The notes: generated from the sequence alone by a model not told the origin. A stretch of DNA of 12,023 bases from Acinetobacter sp. (GCA_008017255.1 SSHD01000131.1:1-12023), one strand, 5' to 3'. Positions 1 to 6,712 are shown, counted from the first letter of the stretch. Program-made: numbers and translations.

Positions 1-74
1 AGAGAATGATTAATCAAATTGATGCATCTATTGCGGCTTTAGATGTATTAAAAGACAATGAAGATAACTCGTAG
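1..74 (+). pseudogene. 3' end of an unidentified gene, broken by an IS end
   Basis: An open frame enters from outside the window (first whole codon at 3) and reads about 23 residues, ending in LDVLKDNEDNS before TAG at 72-74. The frame crosses into the IS982 terminal repeat at 67, so the last codons (AAC TCG TAG) are at least partly IS sequence and the native C-terminus is lost. The tail is helical and acidic and I do not recognise the family. It could also be chance open sequence, since only 24 codons are visible. Confidence 0.4.
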
Positions 75-121
75 TGCATTATTAAATTAAAGATACATTA
101 ATTTAATAATGCACTACGAGT
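67..121. mobile_element. IS982 remnant: two right ends facing each other
   Basis: The segment is a perfect 24-bp inverted repeat (67-90 and 98-121) around a 7-nt spacer. Positions 67-96 are the reverse complement of the right end of the IS982 element at 10899-11896, including its subterminal part (GTATCTTTAATTTAAT), which the left end lacks. Positions 98-121 are again a right end, in forward orientation. This is therefore what remains of two oppositely oriented right ends after loss of everything between them, not a short complete IS. In RNA it would form a strong hairpin just past the stop codons of both adjacent genes, so it could also terminate transcription from either side. Confidence 0.8.
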
Positions 122-125
122 GTAT

Positions 126-497
126 TTAGTTTTTATTGTAAGTTGTTACTACGTTAACTTTTATTAGTGAATTATCAGGTCTTTGGTTGTGAGTAGCAGC
201 TAACGTTTCCCCTGCTGTCCACAGTAATGCTCCTGAACGAACTAAGTCTTTAATCAGAAATTCATTTAGCGAACGAGAGAGAAATGGGAATGACCGTTCT
301 TCCTGAATTACTCCAGGAGTAGATACGATAAGCGTCACTGTTATCAAAAATGTTAAGACTGCTGAAAAACTGCCTGTAGCTGACAATTTCGGTGACAGCG
401 GAAGTAAAGAAATTAAAAGCCCCGTCGTAATTTCAATGACGCCGAGAACATTTGAAAACGTACCAATGGGAATTGACAGTATAATTGCTTTTTTCAT
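126..497 (-). CDS. RclC-like DUF417 (YkgB family) membrane protein, N-terminally shortened
   Basis: This 123-aa protein resembles the DUF417/YkgB family, whose E. coli member RclC is an inner-membrane protein needed for survival of reactive chlorine species; its biochemical activity is unknown. Family-like features are FSNVLGVIEITTG, the PLSPKLSATGS turn, FLITVTLIVSTPGV and FLIKDLVRSGALLWTAGE near the C-terminus. About three membrane segments are visible (roughly 17-36, 42-62 and 84-102). Compared with the 153-aa paralog at 8913-9374, about 50 residues including the first membrane helix and the GLLKF...IRPL motif are missing, although the start (MKKAIILS versus MKTATAILS) is recognisable in both. 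This looks like an in-frame internal deletion. It has its own promoter box and ends 4 bp from the IS remnant. Whether it is functional is uncertain. Confidence 0.8.
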   Translation of the reverse strand: MKKAIILSIPIGTFSNVLGVIEITTGLLISLLPLSPKLSATGSFSAVLTFLITVTLIVSTPGVIQEERSFPFLSRSLNEFLIKDLVRSGALLWTAGETLAATHNQRPDNSLIKVNVVTTYNKN

Positions 498-521
498 CGT
501 TACTACTAGGCTTTTTATAGC

Positions 522-551
522 TTAGTAGCGGAAGTCTCTCATACCTTACAA
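522..551 (-). promoter_or_regulatory. ECF-like promoter box of the shortened RclC gene
   Basis: On the minus strand TTGTAAGG (551-544) is followed after 17 nt by ACTAA (526-522), with GCT just before it. The box ends 24 nt upstream of the ATG at 497. It matches five other boxes in the window in both sequence and spacing, and shares an internal AGACTTC with the box at 7725-7754. Confidence 0.75.
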
Positions 552-678
552 ATGAAAATACCATTTATCAACAGGTTAATGGCTTAATATATTCGTAGAT
601 CCTAAACGATGACAAACACTATGCTCTTAAAAATCATTACATTTTCTATATTATATAGGAATGTGTTCTATTTCGTTT

Positions 679-1179
679 TTAATGCGATTGGCAATAACTG
701 CGTGACTTTCTACCTGTATACTTTTGATTATAATCAACCACAGTATAAAAGATTTGTAGTGGAACCGCCTCGATAGCCAATGAGTCTTCATTACGTCTTG
801 CCACGTCATCTAGTATTGCATTGATTATATGCAGTTGGTCTTTGTTTGTATAAAATATTCCCGAATGATTATGTAAGTCCAAGCTCTGACCATCCAAATT
901 CTCAGTCGGGGGATCAATAGTCCTGAAAAACAGATCGAGCAGACTATTCAAACTGACTTTATAAGGATCAAATGTTATTTTAACAGTTTCTACAAAGTTT
1001 CTTCCATCGCTAATAACCCGGCTGCAATCAGGATGCTTGGCCTTGCAATTCGCATATCCTAATTCAGTAGAAATTACTCCTTTGATGAACCTGAAAAAAC
1101 GTTCTGGACCCCAGTCGCAGCCTCCGGCAAAGTATATTACATTGTCGCCGCTAAAGTTATTTGTTTTTCTTAATTCCAT
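679..1179 (-). CDS. MsrA-family protein with a divergent active site
   Basis: This 166-aa protein is clearly MsrA-like over its length (VIYFAGGC, GVISTELGYAN, ETVKITFDP, LLDLFFRTIDP) and closest by eye to the lipoprotein MsrA at 5158-5823. MsrA enzymes reduce methionine-S-sulfoxide using a GCFWG cysteine. Here the motif is GGCDWGPE: Cys21 and Trp23 remain but Phe is Asp22. Aligned on E. coli MsrA, the Tyr82 position is Cys52. The Tyr134 position falls in a two-residue gap, with DLHNHSG replacing the usual DxGxQYRSG. The Glu94 equivalent (Glu64) and Asp129 equivalent (Asp101) persist. YHQ is YNQ near the C-terminus, with a final Cys163. There is no signal peptide. It lies 91 bp after msrB in the trxB unit. 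It may be a specialised or decaying paralog, and standard MsrA activity should not be assumed. Confidence 0.8.
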   Translation of the reverse strand: MELRKTNNFSGDNVIYFAGGCDWGPERFFRFIKGVISTELGYANCKAKHPDCSRVISDGRNFVETVKITFDPYKVSLNSLLDLFFRTIDPPTENLDGQSLDLHNHSGIFYTNKDQLHIINAILDDVARRNEDSLAIEAVPLQIFYTVVDYNQKYTGRKSRSYCQSH

Positions 1180-1270
1180 AATGGAAAGTTTAAGGTCAAA
1201 ATACCAAGTGCTTGATTAACCATTGTCTCTATGTAGCCGTCTATAAAATGCCTTTAAACAATCTTGATTT

Positions 1271-1786
1271 CTAATTGTCTGGTTCAAAGTCGAGACTGAT
1301 AGAGTTCATGCAGTATCGCTTATATGTAGGTGCAGGCCCATCATTAAAAATATGACCTAAATGTGCATCACAGCGTCCACATAGCACTTCGGTACGGGTC
1401 ATTCCGTGTGAACGATCCTCTTTATATATCACACTATTTTTTCTAAGAGGTTCATAAAAGCTTGGCCAGCCACAGCTACTTGCAAATTTCGCATCAGATC
1501 TGAAAAGTTTGTTACCACAGGCCGCACAATAATAATTACCTTTTGTATTACTCTTCCAATATTTTCCCGTGAAAGGTCTTTCGGTATCTTTTTCTCTAGC
1601 TACAGCATATAAATCCGGAGTGAGAATTTTTTTCCACTCAGCATTTGATACATTTAACTTTCTGGTGTCGGTAGTGGAATAATATGGATTGTTCTCATGG
1701 CTCTTATTCGTTTTCAAATTTTGGGCATATGTTGCAATTGGTATTATCGCTAACAGGTAGCTTAAAAATATTTTACTCATTTCCAT
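1271..1786 (-). CDS. msrB: Exported peptide-methionine (R)-S-oxide reductase
   Basis: MsrB reduces methionine-R-sulfoxide in proteins. This 171-aa version starts with a Sec-type signal peptide (MSKIF...ATYAQ; an ATG lies at both residues 1 and 3), with probable cleavage after Ala21, so it should act outside the cytoplasm. The mature domain has the structural zinc cysteines Cys87/Cys90 and Cys136/Cys139, the GWPSF motif, HLGHIFNDGP and the catalytic Cys159 in RYCMN. Cys105 in SSCGWPSF is at the usual resolving-cysteine position. It is encoded 97 bp after trxB and upstream of the divergent msrA, probably in one unit driven from 2900-2929. The leader between trxB and this gene ends in ATAACTAA near 1810-1817 without a matching upstream half, so a separate promoter is not established. 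Confidence 0.93.
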   Translation of the reverse strand: MEMSKIFLSYLLAIIPIATYAQNLKTNKSHENNPYYSTTDTRKLNVSNAEWKKILTPDLYAVAREKDTERPFTGKYWKSNTKGNYYCAACGNKLFRSDAKFASSCGWPSFYEPLRKNSVIYKEDRSHGMTRTEVLCGRCDAHLGHIFNDGPAPTYKRYCMNSISLDFEPDN

Positions 1787-1857
1787 TATTTCTCTGATTG
1801 GTTTTTAAATTAGTTATACATACTGGCCGATTGGATTTCTGCTAACAAATAACCTTT

Positions 1858-1886
1858 TAAGCATGTGCATCGAGAAGTGATGCTTA
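1858..1886 (-). terminator. Small inverted repeat at the trxB stop
   Basis: TAAGCAT and ATGCTTA (7-bp arms, 15-nt loop) overlap the trxB stop codon and its immediate 3' side. No T-run follows on the minus strand, so it is a weak candidate for a terminator or an intercistronic hairpin. Confidence 0.25.
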
Positions 1887-2840
1887 AATACTTTCTTCTT
1901 GAACAATTCCAAGAAGAAATCTCTCACAATCAAGGGCAGCCATACATCCGCTACCAGCGGCAGTTACAGCTTGCCTATAAATTCTATCTTGCGCATCACC
2001 ACAGCAAAATACTCCTGGTATGTTTGTACTGGTAGATCCGGGAACGGTTTGGATATAGCCTTCGCGATCCATATTTATCCACTTTTTAAATACTTCCGTG
2101 TTTGGATGGTGGCCAATTGCTACAAAAAAACCAGAAATATCCAACACTTTGGTTGTATTAGTAAGGTTGTTAAATAAGCTGACCCCAGTAACAACTAAGT
2201 CATTTCCTAAAATCTCTTTCGTTTCAGTATTATATAGTATCTCTATATTAGGTGTGGCATTTATTTTATGAACCATAGCTCTTGACGCTTTAAGTTCACC
2301 TTTTCGCACCAACATATAAACTTTCCTACATAGCTTCGCAAGGTGTGTTGCTTCTTCAGCCGCAGTATCTCCTGCGCCAACTATGGCAACATCTTGACCT
2401 TTGAAAAAGAAGCCGTCACATGTAGCACAAGCCGAGACGCCACCACCACTATATTTCTTTTCGGATTCTAACCCCAACCACTTGGCTGTTGCTCCAGTTG
2501 ATATTATTACTGAATCGCAAAGAATAGTTACATTATCTTCGGTAGTTACTTTGTAGGGAATAGTTGAAAAGTCTATTTCTGTGATGATACCATTTCTAAT
2601 ATCTGTACCAAAACGTACTGCCTGTTTACGGAAATTTTCCATCATATCGGTACCCATAATTCCATCTGGATAGCCAGGATAGTTTTCTACATCAGTCGTT
2701 TGGGTAAGCTGTCCTCCGGTGGTTAATCCTGTGTAAAGTACTGGTTTAAGATCTGCTCTGGCAGCATAAATGGCTGCGGTATATCCTGCCGGGCCCGATC
2801 CGATAATCATACATTTTACTTGTTCATATTTATGTTCCAT
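1884..2840 (-). CDS. trxB: Thioredoxin-disulfide reductase
   Basis: TrxB is a cytoplasmic FAD enzyme that passes electrons from NADPH to oxidised thioredoxin. The 318-aa length is typical. In order it shows the FAD-binding GSGPAG (14-19), the GGQL and ENYPG segments, the redox pair Cys138-Ala-Thr-Cys141, the NADPH-binding GAGDTA (155-160), and the C-terminal FAD motif GD at 281-282 followed by DRIYRQAVTAAGSG. The ATG at 2840 gives a normal N-terminus. It heads a unit with the exported msrB and the divergent msrA, and a promoter box lies 59 nt upstream. Together with the thioredoxin at 6821-7159 it makes a complete NADPH-to-Msr electron chain for the cytoplasmic enzymes of the island. Confidence 0.96.
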   Translation of the reverse strand: MEHKYEQVKCMIIGSGPAGYTAAIYAARADLKPVLYTGLTTGGQLTQTTDVENYPGYPDGIMGTDMMENFRKQAVRFGTDIRNGIITEIDFSTIPYKVTTEDNVTILCDSVIISTGATAKWLGLESEKKYSGGGVSACATCDGFFFKGQDVAIVGAGDTAAEEATHLAKLCRKVYMLVRKGELKASRAMVHKINATPNIEILYNTETKEILGNDLVVTGVSLFNNLTNTTKVLDISGFFVAIGHHPNTEVFKKWINMDREGYIQTVPGSTSTNIPGVFCCGDAQDRIYRQAVTAAGSGCMAALDCERFLLGIVQEESI

Positions 2841-2899
2841 AACTAATAGTATTAGGCGAATTATTATTGATTAACTTCCATTGAATGCATTTTATCACT

Positions 2900-2929
2900 T
2901 TAGTCGGAACATATTCAAGACCCTTACAA
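2900..2929 (-). promoter_or_regulatory. ECF-like promoter box of trxB
   Basis: On the minus strand TTGTAAGG (2929-2922), 17 nt, then ACTAA (2904-2900) preceded by CCG, giving CCGACTAA at the downstream end. The implied leader to the trxB ATG is about 50 to 60 nt. Confidence 0.8.
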
Positions 2930-3114
2930 AATATGTGATGTTTCAATATTAGTTGGACAACCCCATGAAACTAGTTCCTAAATGAACATTATCGGTCTAA
3001 TAAAGACCAAAGACAACAATATGATGATTGTAGGGAATAAGTTTATCTTAGAAATAGCTGGGACTATATTCATGAGATGCTATTTCGTTGACTTTTTTGA
3101 CGAGAAAGTTGTTG
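2930..3114. other. Intergenic region between the aldo/keto reductase and trxB promoter
   Basis: I see no supported gene in this spacer. The one structure noted is an inverted repeat, GAAATAGC (3051-3058) and GCTATTTC (3079-3086), starting 28 nt past the stop of the aldo/keto reductase. It may end that transcript, but there is no clear T-run after it. Confidence 0.4.
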
Positions 3115-4077
3115 CTATTGCCAAGGCAATTGCTTCCTTTCGTCCCAATAGTAGGTAGAATCCACATAATAACTGCTTAATAATTGCAGGTCATCTTGTT
3201 GGAGTTTAAAAGTTTTTGCTGTGAGGTTAGAGTGAAGCTGTTCAGTGCTGCTGGCACCACTCAAACAAATGGATTCAGGAAAACTATCTAAACAAAACCT
3301 CATAGCTAATGCATCTGCTGTGACATTATATTTAGCCGAAAGGGAAGTTATTTGGCTATATAAGGATTTATGTTTAACAAAGGCAGGATTGGGTATCAAA
3401 CGCCCATTTGCCAAAGACTCTTTGATTATCAACTGTCTATTTCCACCTTGGAAGATTGCCTTATAAGGTATGATAGACTGTTCCATAATGTTGTAAGTAC
3501 ACTGAAAAGAATTAAATAAGGGTTCATTTTCTATCTCGATTTCTAAAGCCTTGTCGAGCACCTCACCTTGGTTTGCTCCGGTGGTCGTTAGCCCGATGAC
3601 AAGATTGTATTCTTTTTTAATCTCATGTAAGCGCCGCAATATGTCTTGGTTATTTAGGACGCCAGTTTCCAATGTTGCTGAATGTATTTGATAAATCTTT
3701 AAATAAGGCAATAATTTTTTAGAAAATTCCCATTGGAAATTTAGTTTTTTAATTGAATGCTCTTTTAACTCATGCACTTTCGCATTTTTATCAAAATTTG
3801 CCAAATAACTAAGTCCCCATTTCGTTGCAATGGCAATATCCGGATCACTCTTCTGTTGCAGCCACTCTATCAAGAGTGATTCAATCAAACCGTAACCAGG
3901 AGAAGCATCGAAAAACCGGACTCCTTTATGATAAGCATCCTCAAGAATGCTGATGCCACCTCTTCTAAACTCAGACAGTGATGTATTTTCAATAGGCGTT
4001 CCATGGCGGAGGTTTATGTAATGCGGCCTCCCTATGGCAGCCGTTCCCAATCCTATATTTTCTATCTTTTTATTCAT
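3115..4077 (-). CDS. Aldo/keto reductase family protein
   Basis: This 320-aa protein has the (beta/alpha)8 aldo/keto reductase pattern, a family that reduces aldehydes or ketones with NAD(P)H. The catalytic tetrad is visible: Asp57 and Tyr62 in FFDASPGYG, Lys86 in ATKWG and His132 in IHSATLE. The N-terminal LGTAAIGRP and the SGASSTEQL stretch (cofactor phosphate side) also fit. It resembles the oxidoreductase branch that includes sugar- and galactose-type dehydrogenases, but the substrate cannot be read from sequence. The start overlaps the end of the AhpD-like gene by 8 nt, indicating translational coupling. In this setting a role in removing reactive aldehydes is plausible but only inferred. 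Confidence 0.88.
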   Translation of the reverse strand: MNKKIENIGLGTAAIGRPHYINLRHGTPIENTSLSEFRRGGISILEDAYHKGVRFFDASPGYGLIESLLIEWLQQKSDPDIAIATKWGLSYLANFDKNAKVHELKEHSIKKLNFQWEFSKKLLPYLKIYQIHSATLETGVLNNQDILRRLHEIKKEYNLVIGLTTTGANQGEVLDKALEIEIENEPLFNSFQCTYNIMEQSIIPYKAIFQGGNRQLIIKESLANGRLIPNPAFVKHKSLYSQITSLSAKYNVTADALAMRFCLDSFPESICLSGASSTEQLHSNLTAKTFKLQQDDLQLLSSYYVDSTYYWDERKQLPWQ

Positions 4078-4534
4078 CGTAGATAGGTAATTGACCCTGC
4101 GCTAGTTTGAGACGCGTCCAAACGTTCATATTGATTACGATAGCAGCTATTTCAGCTATTTCCTCTGCTGAGAAATACTCACACATTGCTTCGTGATATT
4201 TTTGAAACCTTTTGTGAGTGCCAATGGTCAGTATATCACTATAGGCTAATGTAACTTTCTCTTTTTCCGTAAATAGTTGGCTATTCCACCAAGATGATAT
4301 ATTGTCTATTTTAGGATATGGAATGCCAATATCTCGCGCAACTTGGGCATGTAAGATAATGCAATATGCACACTCATTTCTTTGCGCTATCCGTAAACGA
4401 ATAAGTTGAGCAAGTTTTTTATCAGTAACCAACACTGCCTTGTATCCAAAAGCGTCAGCCATCTGTTCTGCAAGTTTATGGAATGGGGTCGAGTCAGGAT
4501 TAAAACGGATGTTTTCAAATTTTACACTATTCAT
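4070..4534 (-). CDS. AhpD-like / carboxymuconolactone decarboxylase family protein
   Basis: This 154-aa protein carries the AhpD-type redox signature NECAYCIILH (Glu54, Cys55, Cys58 and His62, counting from the ATG at 4534). In AhpD-type proteins these residues form a peroxidase or disulfide-relay centre. The C-terminal part (IAEIAAIVINMNVWTRL) is the usual helical scaffold of the family, whose members commonly form oligomers. A frame extension of three codons to TTG at 4543 exists, but the ATG at 4534 is preferred. It is coupled to the aldo/keto reductase by an 8-nt overlap and lies 138 bp beyond the msrB upstream of it. Its function is probably reduction of hydroperoxides or disulfides; no lipoyl partner is nearby. 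Confidence 0.85.
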   Translation of the reverse strand: MNSVKFENIRFNPDSTPFHKLAEQMADAFGYKAVLVTDKKLAQLIRLRIAQRNECAYCIILHAQVARDIGIPYPKIDNISSWWNSQLFTEKEKVTLAYSDILTIGTHKRFQKYHEAMCEYFSAEEIAEIAAIVINMNVWTRLKLAQGQLPIYDE

Positions 4535-4672
4535 TTGTTTCAAATTTAATATTAGGTTTGTATGTAAACCAACAAAAACTGAACGATCTTAAAAAAGGTT
4601 TCTCCAGTTTCAAGTCGTCCAGTTTCTCAAATATTTAAACCGATAGTTTCTTTAAACCTAAACAGATTCTGT
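4535..4672. other. Leader of the AhpD-like/AKR unit, without the island's promoter box
   Basis: No TTGTAAGG box occurs here, unlike six other leaders. On the minus strand it holds two near-repeats, GAAACTGGACGAC and GAAACTGGAG. A 15-nt palindrome (4660-4674, AAACAGA-T-TCTGTTT) overlaps the stop of the preceding msrB and could end that transcript or act as a site. The promoter is not identified, and readthrough from msrB remains possible. Confidence 0.4.
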
Positions 4673-5134
4673 TTAATTGCTGCCTTCTTTGGTTAGTTCT
4701 TTTGTCAATGCTTCACCATTCATGCAGTAGCGAAGACCGCTTGGAGCTGGACCATCTGGAAAAACGTGACCTAAATGTGCATCACAAACATTGCATTGAG
4801 CTTCGATTCTAACCATACCAAATGAGCCATCTTTAATATATTTCACACCATTTTCTTTGACAGGCTGAGTAAAACTTGGCCACCCTGTTCCAGAGTCAAA
4901 TTTTTCAGTAGAATCAAATAACAAAGTGTTACAACAAACACAGGAATATAATCCTGGGTCATAGCTTCTGCAAAGGTCATGACTGAAGGATGCCTCTGTT
5001 CCGTGTTTACGTGTTACGTAGAATTGTTCAGCGGTAAGTTGCGCTTTCCATTCTTCTTCAGATTTTTCTACCCTTCTGTCGGGTGCGGGATTGCCATTAG
5101 TGGCAAATGCGATTACATTATTCCAATTAAGCAT
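4673..5134 (-). CDS. msrB: Cytoplasmic peptide-methionine (R)-S-oxide reductase
   Basis: This 153-aa MsrB has no signal peptide and should act in the cytoplasm. Zinc ligands are Cys65/Cys68 (CVCC) and Cys114/Cys117 (CNVC). GTGWPSF, HLGHVFPDGP and the catalytic Cys137 in RYCMNG are intact. At the position where the exported MsrB has Cys105 this protein has Thr (SGTGWPSF). Cys55 in SHDLCRSYDPGLYSC is the likely alternative resolving cysteine, as in the MsrB subgroup typified by Xanthomonas. It starts 23 bp after the lipoprotein msrA and belongs to the unit driven from 6081-6110. The N-terminus (MLNWNNVIAFATNGNPAPDRR) is complete for this subgroup. Confidence 0.94.
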   Translation of the reverse strand: MLNWNNVIAFATNGNPAPDRRVEKSEEEWKAQLTAEQFYVTRKHGTEASFSHDLCRSYDPGLYSCVCCNTLLFDSTEKFDSGTGWPSFTQPVKENGVKYIKDGSFGMVRIEAQCNVCDAHLGHVFPDGPAPSGLRYCMNGEALTKELTKEGSN

Positions 5135-5157
5135 AACTTTATGTTTTATGTTAAAAT

Positions 5158-5823
5158 TTATTGATCATTCTTTTTATTAGCATTTTTCGCCACCTTAAAT
5201 AACTCCGGATTAATATGGCAATATCCGCCGGGATTATTTTCAAGGTAATCTTGATGATAATCTTCCGCCTTATAATATTTTTTCAGAGGAGTAACTTCTA
5301 CCACAACAGGCCGAACATGTTTCTTTGCCTCTGTTTTTAACCTAGCATTTATAAAAGGTAATTGTTTATCTGACGTGTAGTAGATGCCCGTGCGATACTG
5401 ATCGCCAATATCGTTTCCTTGCTTGTTAACGCTAGTGGGATCAATTGTTAAAAAATACAGATCTAACAGGAGTTTCAGGTCAACCTTTTGTGGATCATAA
5501 ATGACCTTTACAGTCTCCGAAAATCCAGTCTTTTTTTTAACAACTTCCTTGTAAGTTGGATTTTCAGTATGACCATTGGCAAATCCGACCTCGGTCGCGG
5601 TCACCCCGGTTACCTGTTTAAAGAAATGCTCAGTTCCCCAAAAACAACCGCCTGCGAAATAAATGACGCTTAAGCTATCGCTAACACCAGAAGTTTCGAT
5701 GGTAGCGGTTTTTTCTATTGAAGCTTGCCGACCTGAACTATTACTACAACTCGTTAAAACAATTTGGCAAAGCAATGTGACTAATATGATTCTTACCGTG
5801 TTCATATATTTATCTTTTTTCAT
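5158..5823 (-). CDS. msrA: Lipoprotein peptide-methionine (S)-S-oxide reductase
   Basis: This 221-aa MsrA (from ATG 5823) begins with a lipoprotein signal: a basic start (MKKDK), a hydrophobic core and the lipobox LTSC with Cys26 as the lipidation site. A linker of about 25 residues follows, then a full MsrA domain. The nucleophile is Cys60 in GGCFWGTE. Equivalents of the E. coli substrate-site residues are present (Tyr91, Glu103, Asp138, Tyr143), and the C-terminal YHQDY and Cys202 in GGYC fit resolving chemistry. It should repair methionine sulfoxide in envelope proteins. The frame stays open upstream to an ATG at 5967, but that would bury the signal sequence and overlap the 67-aa gene, so 5823 (14-nt overlap) or 5805 is preferred. 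The reductant outside the cytoplasm is not encoded here. Confidence 0.93.
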   Translation of the reverse strand: MKKDKYMNTVRIILVTLLCQIVLTSCSNSSGRQASIEKTATIETSGVSDSLSVIYFAGGCFWGTEHFFKQVTGVTATEVGFANGHTENPTYKEVVKKKTGFSETVKVIYDPQKVDLKLLLDLYFLTIDPTSVNKQGNDIGDQYRTGIYYTSDKQLPFINARLKTEAKKHVRPVVVEVTPLKKYYKAEDYHQDYLENNPGGYCHINPELFKVAKNANKKNDQ

Positions 5824-6013
5824 TTTCTTTTTGTGCAATAAGCTGCTTAAATACGGACTTAGTAAACCGGATAAATTTTTTCGTTTTTTTATCATATCCC
5901 ACCCATTGTTGAATATTTCCGTAAGGGCATGTAGGAGCTCCTTCTTCGTGACCAGAAACGAGTTCATATCGTCCTGGGTTTTGTTGATATTCTTCTGCGG
6001 TTACCTTGTCCAT
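5810..6013 (-). CDS. Small conserved-looking protein of unknown function
   Basis: This 67-aa soluble protein is first in the msrA-msrB unit; its start is preceded by a promoter box and its end overlaps the start of the lipoprotein msrA by 14 nt. It begins with an acidic VTAEEYQQNPGRYELVSGHEEG stretch in two parts, then has one Cys29 in PTCPYGN, an aromatic QQWVGYD segment and a basic C-terminal helix (FTKSVFKQLIAQK). There is no membrane segment. Placement, length and protein-like composition argue that it is real. I cannot assign a family or function with confidence; a role linked to Msr function is suggested only by position. Confidence 0.7.
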   Translation of the reverse strand: MDKVTAEEYQQNPGRYELVSGHEEGAPTCPYGNIQQWVGYDKKTKKFIRFTKSVFKQLIAQKENEKR

Positions 6014-6080
6014 TTTACTCCGTTTAAGATTTATGATACTTTACTATTAGCTCCCTTTATTCTTCTCAATCACTTACAGT

Positions 6081-6110
6081 TTAGTCGAAGATATTTGATG
6101 AACCTTACAA
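6081..6110 (-). promoter_or_regulatory. ECF-like promoter box of the 67-aa/msrA/msrB unit
   Basis: On the minus strand TTGTAAGG (6110-6103), 17 nt, then ACTAA with the downstream end TCGACTAA (6088-6081). It lies 67 nt upstream of the ATG at 6013. Confidence 0.8.
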
Positions 6111-6166
6111 TTTTTTTTGACGCCTGAAAATTGAAACAGTTCTATTGAAATGGCGAGTACAGTGTG

Positions 6167-6700
6167 TTAAAGATTAGACAGATAGTTAGTTCGTCCCTGA
6201 CGATATTTAGCTAATTTAGGAGTGATAACCATTTGACAGTATGCTGCCTCTGGATTTTCTTCATAATAATTTTGGTGAGCTTCTTCGGCCGCGTAAAACA
6301 CCTCAAATGGCTTCAATTCTGTAACAATAGGGTTGGCATAACAACTCCTTATGTTTTCGATCACTTTTTCAGCTATTACTTTTTCTTCTTCATTTCCATA
6401 AAAAATAATACTGCGATATTGATTACCCTTGTCAGCGCCCTGTTGCTCTACAGTTGTAGGGTCATGAGTCATCATATGAATAATTAAAAGTTCATGCAAA
6501 CTAATTTTCTCTGTGTCATAACTAACTTGAATTACTTCTGCATGACCAGTCCTTCCAGTACGTACTTCCCTGTATGCAGGATTTTTAATAAATCCACCAC
6601 TAAAGCCACTTTTCACCTCCAATACTCCTTTCGTGTCTCTGAAAATGGCTTCGGTACACCAAAAACAGCCTCCTCCTAATGTTATATTTTTCTTTTCCAT
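6167..6700 (-). CDS. msrA: Peptide-methionine (S)-S-oxide reductase, GCFWC type
   Basis: This 177-aa cytoplasmic MsrA has the nucleophile Cys12 in GGGCFWCTE. Cys15, directly after Trp, is characteristic of the GCFWC subgroup, in which it may serve in resolving the disulfide. Substrate-site equivalents Tyr43 (NPAYREV), Glu55 (TGHAE), Asp90 and Tyr95 (DKGNQYRS) are intact, followed by AHQNYY and Cys155 in AAYC. The start is taken at ATG 6700 because a good Shine-Dalgarno (TAGGTGG) ends 5 nt before it; a GTG at 6709 would lie inside that site. It is 120 bp downstream of thioredoxin, its presumed electron donor, with a hairpin between them, and has no promoter box of its own. By eye it is a different MsrA lineage from the other two. 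Confidence 0.95.
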   Translation of the reverse strand: MEKKNITLGGGCFWCTEAIFRDTKGVLEVKSGFSGGFIKNPAYREVRTGRTGHAEVIQVSYDTEKISLHELLIIHMMTHDPTTVEQQGADKGNQYRSIIFYGNEEEKVIAEKVIENIRSCYANPIVTELKPFEVFYAAEEAHQNYYEENPEAAYCQMVITPKLAKYRQGRTNYLSNL

Positions 6701-6705
6701 TTTTA

Positions 6706-6712
6706 CCACCTA
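6706..6712 (-). promoter_or_regulatory. Ribosome binding site deciding the msrA start
   Basis: TAGGTGG on the minus strand sits 5 nt before ATG 6700. It is the clearest Shine-Dalgarno in a window where most starts have only A-rich leaders, and it excludes the in-frame GTG at 6709. Confidence 0.6.

Noticed and set aside
1787..1883. A further promoter box upstream of the exported msrB (ends in ATAACTAA near 1810-1817).
   Set aside because: The sequence at the required upstream distance is GAAATCCA, not TTGTAAGG.
5158..5967. A longer 269-aa version of the lipoprotein MsrA starting at 5967.
   Set aside because: It would place the signal sequence and lipobox in the middle of the protein and overlap most of the 67-aa gene.
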